Source: Leptolyngbya sp. SIO4C5 (GTDB lineage Bacteria > Cyanobacteriota > Cyanobacteriia > Phormidesmidales > Phormidesmidaceae). From it: a stretch of DNA of 6,895 bases. The notes beneath the pieces are model-generated. The model made no database searches, was not told the DNA's origin, and saw only the letters and a list, made by a program, of their open reading frames with translations. Position numbers and translations under genes: made by a program. Position 1 is the first letter of the stretch. Every line of letters starts with the position of its first letter. This document shows positions 5,829 to 6,895 of the stretch, piece after piece. The stretch is from positions 1-6,895 of the forward strand of contig JAAHIC010000235.1 in assembly GCA_010671965.1 (NCBI GenBank), read 5' to 3'.

Positions 5829-6426
5829 AGCTCTCAACGCAGTGCTTTTCGACCAGCTCTGGTACAGTCTTGGGCTTCACCTTGCTGTAGCGCTTTTTGT
5901 CCGGCATAAACACAACGTGGGGGCCGCTCTTGCAGTGGCCCATGCAGCCTGTTTTCTTAATCGTGACGCGATCGCCCAGGTCTGATTTCTCCAAGCTCTC
6001 AGTTAGCTGTTGACAAACTTTTTCGCTGCCGCGCTTACGACAGCTCGACTTTTGGCAGACTAAAATTTTGGCGGGCTTTTGGCTCTTAGACTTACTTTGA
6101 GGAGTCTCTTTCTGAGGAGCGATCGCTTCAGCAGGTGACTCTGGAGCCGCTTGGAGCTGCTCTGCAGCGAGTCGCACAATTCTCAACGCTTTGAGCTGAG
6201 GCGCGTCCTGGTCGTCATCGACTTTTTGCTCCCCGAAGACGCGAATGACATCACCGGGCAGCAAGTAATCCGCCAGGATAGGCCGCAGAGACTTACGCAG
6301 CTTGATTCGGTGTCCTCCCTTAGCCGTCAGCAAATCAATATATTTGTTGTCAGAGGTTCCCTGAGGCGAAAACCCCAAAAAGCGACCCTCTAATGAAAAT
6401 TCAGTCTTGCGATCGCGCTTTGACAT
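5827..6426 (-). CDS. Two-domain protein with C-terminal thioredoxin-like [2Fe-2S] ferredoxin domain
   Basis: A 199-residue soluble protein of a type common in cyanobacteria; its exact role is unknown, with electron transfer or cluster-based sensing likely. Residues 1-90 form a beta-rich basic domain (EFSLEGRFLGF, YIDLLTAKGGHRIKLRKSL, LLPGDVIRVFGEQ), perhaps OB-like. A P/Q/K/S-rich linker spans about 91-118. The C-terminal domain (119-199) begins KILVCQKSSCRKRGS and includes KKTGCMGHCKSGPHVVFMPD. Cysteines at 124, 129, 138, 161 and 165 offer either C-x4-C plus C-x3-C (the NuoE/24-kDa pattern) or C-x13-C plus C-x3-C (close to free thioredoxin-like ferredoxins); C196 is extra. I chose the ATG at 6426 because MSKRDRKTEFSLEGR looks like a natural start; a TTG at 6453 would add nine residues. 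It leads the operon with the methyltransferase. The long leader contains an inverted repeat (6454-6498). No good promoter was found. Confidence 0.85.
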   Translation of the reverse strand: MSKRDRKTEFSLEGRFLGFSPQGTSDNKYIDLLTAKGGHRIKLRKSLRPILADYLLPGDVIRVFGEQKVDDDQDAPQLKALRIVRLAAEQLQAAPESPAEAIAPQKETPQSKSKSQKPAKILVCQKSSCRKRGSEKVCQQLTESLEKSDLGDRVTIKKTGCMGHCKSGPHVVFMPDKKRYSKVKPKTVPELVEKHCVES

Positions 6427-6453
6427 AGCTTGTGAAATTCTCTGTCTGCCCAA

Positions 6454-6498
6454 AGACTAAAACCGCTGACCGAACGTATTAGTCGCAGGCTTTAGTCT
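6454..6498. repeat. Inverted repeat in the leader of the 2Fe-2S gene
   Basis: AGACTAAA (6454-6461) and TTTAGTCT (6491-6498) are perfect 8-base inverted copies separated by 29 bases. An additional TTAGTC at 6479-6484 can pair with the same left arm (GACTAA, 6455-6460), giving two alternative hairpins. It lies 28 bases upstream of the ATG at 6426 in the transcribed leader or promoter zone of the minus-strand operon. It could be an operator or an alternative RNA structure; there is no following T-run to make it a terminator. Confidence 0.35.
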
Positions 6499-6579
6499 AG
6501 CCTCAGCATATCAATCCGGCAGGGATGCCGCCTCAGTCAATGGTTGAAATTTGTCGCCAACGGCCCTGACCGTCTCTGC

Positions 6580-6585
6580 TAAGAT
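6580..6585 (+). promoter_or_regulatory. Candidate -10 box for the tRNA gene
   Basis: TAAGAT (5 of 6 to TATAAT except at positions 3 and 4 order; in practice a 4 of 6 match) ends 12 bases before the first tRNA base. I found no convincing -35 box at 16-18 bases upstream; TTGTCG at 6551-6556 is 23 bases away. Confidence 0.25.
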
Positions 6586-6597
6586 ACCTTTGAGTGC

Positions 6598-6670
6598 GGG
6601 GAATTAGCTCAGCTGGTAGAGCGCTAGGATCGCACCCTAGAGGTCAGGGGTTCGACTCCCCTATTCTCCA
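6598..6670 (+). tRNA. tRNA-Ala (anticodon CGC)
   Basis: A complete 73-base cloverleaf. The acceptor stem pairs GGGGAAT (6598-6604) with ATTCTCC (6663-6669), including the G3-U70 wobble pair that marks alanine tRNAs; the discriminator is A6670. The D arm is GCTC/GAGC with loop AGCTGGTA. The anticodon stem CTAGG/CCTAG (6624-6628, 6636-6640) holds loop ATCGCAC with U33 and anticodon CGC at 6631-6633, reading GCG codons. The T arm is AGGGG/CCCCT with loop TTCGACT. All stems pair fully. CCA is not encoded and must be added by the nucleotidyltransferase. Positions 32 and 38 are A and C, a slightly unusual pair. There is no intron. Confidence 0.97.
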
Positions 6671-6676
6671 TTTATG

Positions 6677-6705
6677 GTTAGACAGTAGTTTAATCAACTG
6701 CTAAC
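6677..6705. other. Bulged stem-loop just after the tRNA
   Basis: GTTAG (6677-6681) pairs with CTAAC (6701-6705) and CAGT (6683-6686) with ACTG (6697-6700), leaving A6682 bulged and a 10-base loop: 9 base pairs in all. It begins 7 bases after the tRNA. It could help 3' processing or termination, but no T-run follows on either strand, so I do not call it an intrinsic terminator. Confidence 0.3.
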
Positions 6706-6735
6706 ATCTGAGGCTGAGGCAAAGGCAATCGAGGC

Positions 6736-6749
6736 GCTGTAAATACAGC
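6736..6749. repeat. Short palindrome GCTGTAAATACAGC
   Basis: Two perfect 6-base arms (GCTGTA and TACAGC) flank AA. It sits 30 bases past the stop of the partial minus-strand gene and between that gene and the tRNA. It may be a regulatory half-palindrome or chance; there is no T-run beside it. Confidence 0.2.
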
Positions 6750-6779
6750 AATCAATATATATCCTCTGTGTCTCTCCAA

Positions 6780-6895
6780 CTATTCTCTAGAATGACGAAC
6801 TGTATACTCAAAGTCATCACAGAGCTTACTGACTAGATCCTCCATCTCTTGAAAAAAGTAGCTGCCAACGGTTTTGCGATGTAAGATCTTATATC
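6780..6895 (-). CDS. C-terminal end of an unrecognised protein, partial
   Basis: On the minus strand a frame enters from the right edge and ends with TAG at 6780-6782. It gives 37 residues, including ILHRKTVGSYFFQEMEDLVS and ending FEYTVRHSRE. The mix of charged and hydrophobic residues, suggesting an amphipathic helix (QEMEDLVSKLCDDFEY), looks like a genuine protein tail. The other two minus frames contain stops within this stretch. I do not recognise the family, and no function is offered. The bulk of the gene lies outside the window. Confidence 0.4.
   Translation of the reverse strand, partial: YKILHRKTVGSYFFQEMEDLVSKLCDDFEYTVRHSRE

Larger units (their letters stand above)
304..6416. repeat. 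HIP1 octamers (GCGATCGC), 14 dispersed copies
   Basis: Copies start at 304, 1944, 2014, 2964, 3351, 4146, 4517, 4573, 4632, 4795, 5355, 5968, 6119 and 6409 (counted by eye). HIP1 is a hallmark of many cyanobacterial genomes. Five copies lie within 286 bases around the convergent end of the Dus and methyltransferase genes, while only one lies before 1944. All are within coding sequence. Confidence 0.9.

Noticed and set aside
6427..6453. TTG at 6453 as the start of the 2Fe-2S gene
   Set aside because: It adds nine residues with no support; the ATG at 6426 gives a family-like N-terminus.
6517..6530. Hairpin CGGCA-GGGA-TGCCG with a GNRA-type loop
   Set aside because: A five-pair stem without a T-run on either strand; too little to call a terminator or RNA element.

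Overview
The window looks like chromosomal DNA of a cyanobacterium. By eye there are 14 copies of the octamer GCGATCGC (HIP1, the highly iterated palindrome typical of many cyanobacterial genomes). The proteins are also cyanobacterial in style: REC/PAS/GAF/GGDEF sensors with phytochrome-like GAF sequence, a PAS-adenylate cyclase, and a thioredoxin-like 2Fe-2S protein. The flavour is filamentous or Leptolyngbya-like, but the species cannot be named from sequence alone.

Left part (1-3581, signalling). Bases 1 to about 92 encode, on the minus strand, the C-terminal half of a response-regulator receiver domain. It abuts, head to head, a plus-strand PAS-class III adenylate cyclase (to 989) whose PAS domain lacks its N-terminal half. 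The junction at about 80-95 is therefore a break: a real inversion/deletion or an assembly chimera. A 210-bp intergenic stretch follows, holding a near-consensus cAMP-receptor-protein (CRP) palindrome, a repeated half-site, a further palindrome and a plausible promoter. Next is a 793-residue REC-PAS-GAF-GAF-GGDEF diguanylate cyclase (1200-3581). Its first GAF carries both cysteines expected of a DXCF-type cyanobacteriochrome, so it is a candidate light-responsive c-di-GMP synthase. The cAMP-making gene, the CRP-like site and the c-di-GMP-making gene together suggest cross-talk between two second messengers, possibly tied to light.

Middle (3586-5817). A tRNA-dihydrouridine synthase starts 4 bases after the diguanylate cyclase stop. 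Its last 60 bases overlap, tail to tail, the end of a minus-strand MidA/NDUFAF7-family SAM-dependent methyltransferase.

Right part (5827-6895). Upstream of the methyltransferase on the minus strand, 9 bases away and apparently co-translated, is a two-domain protein with a C-terminal thioredoxin-like [2Fe-2S] ferredoxin domain. A 171-bp intergenic region with an inverted repeat separates it from a complete plus-strand tRNA-Ala(CGC) gene (6598-6670). After the tRNA come a bulged stem-loop and a short palindrome, then the C-terminal 37 codons of an unrecognised minus-strand gene that runs off the right edge.

No insertion sequence, CRISPR array, rRNA or replication origin was seen. No stretch over 300 bases lacks a gene; the largest gaps are 990-1199 (regulatory sites), 6427-6597 (divergent leader region) and 6671-6779 (stem-loop and palindrome only).
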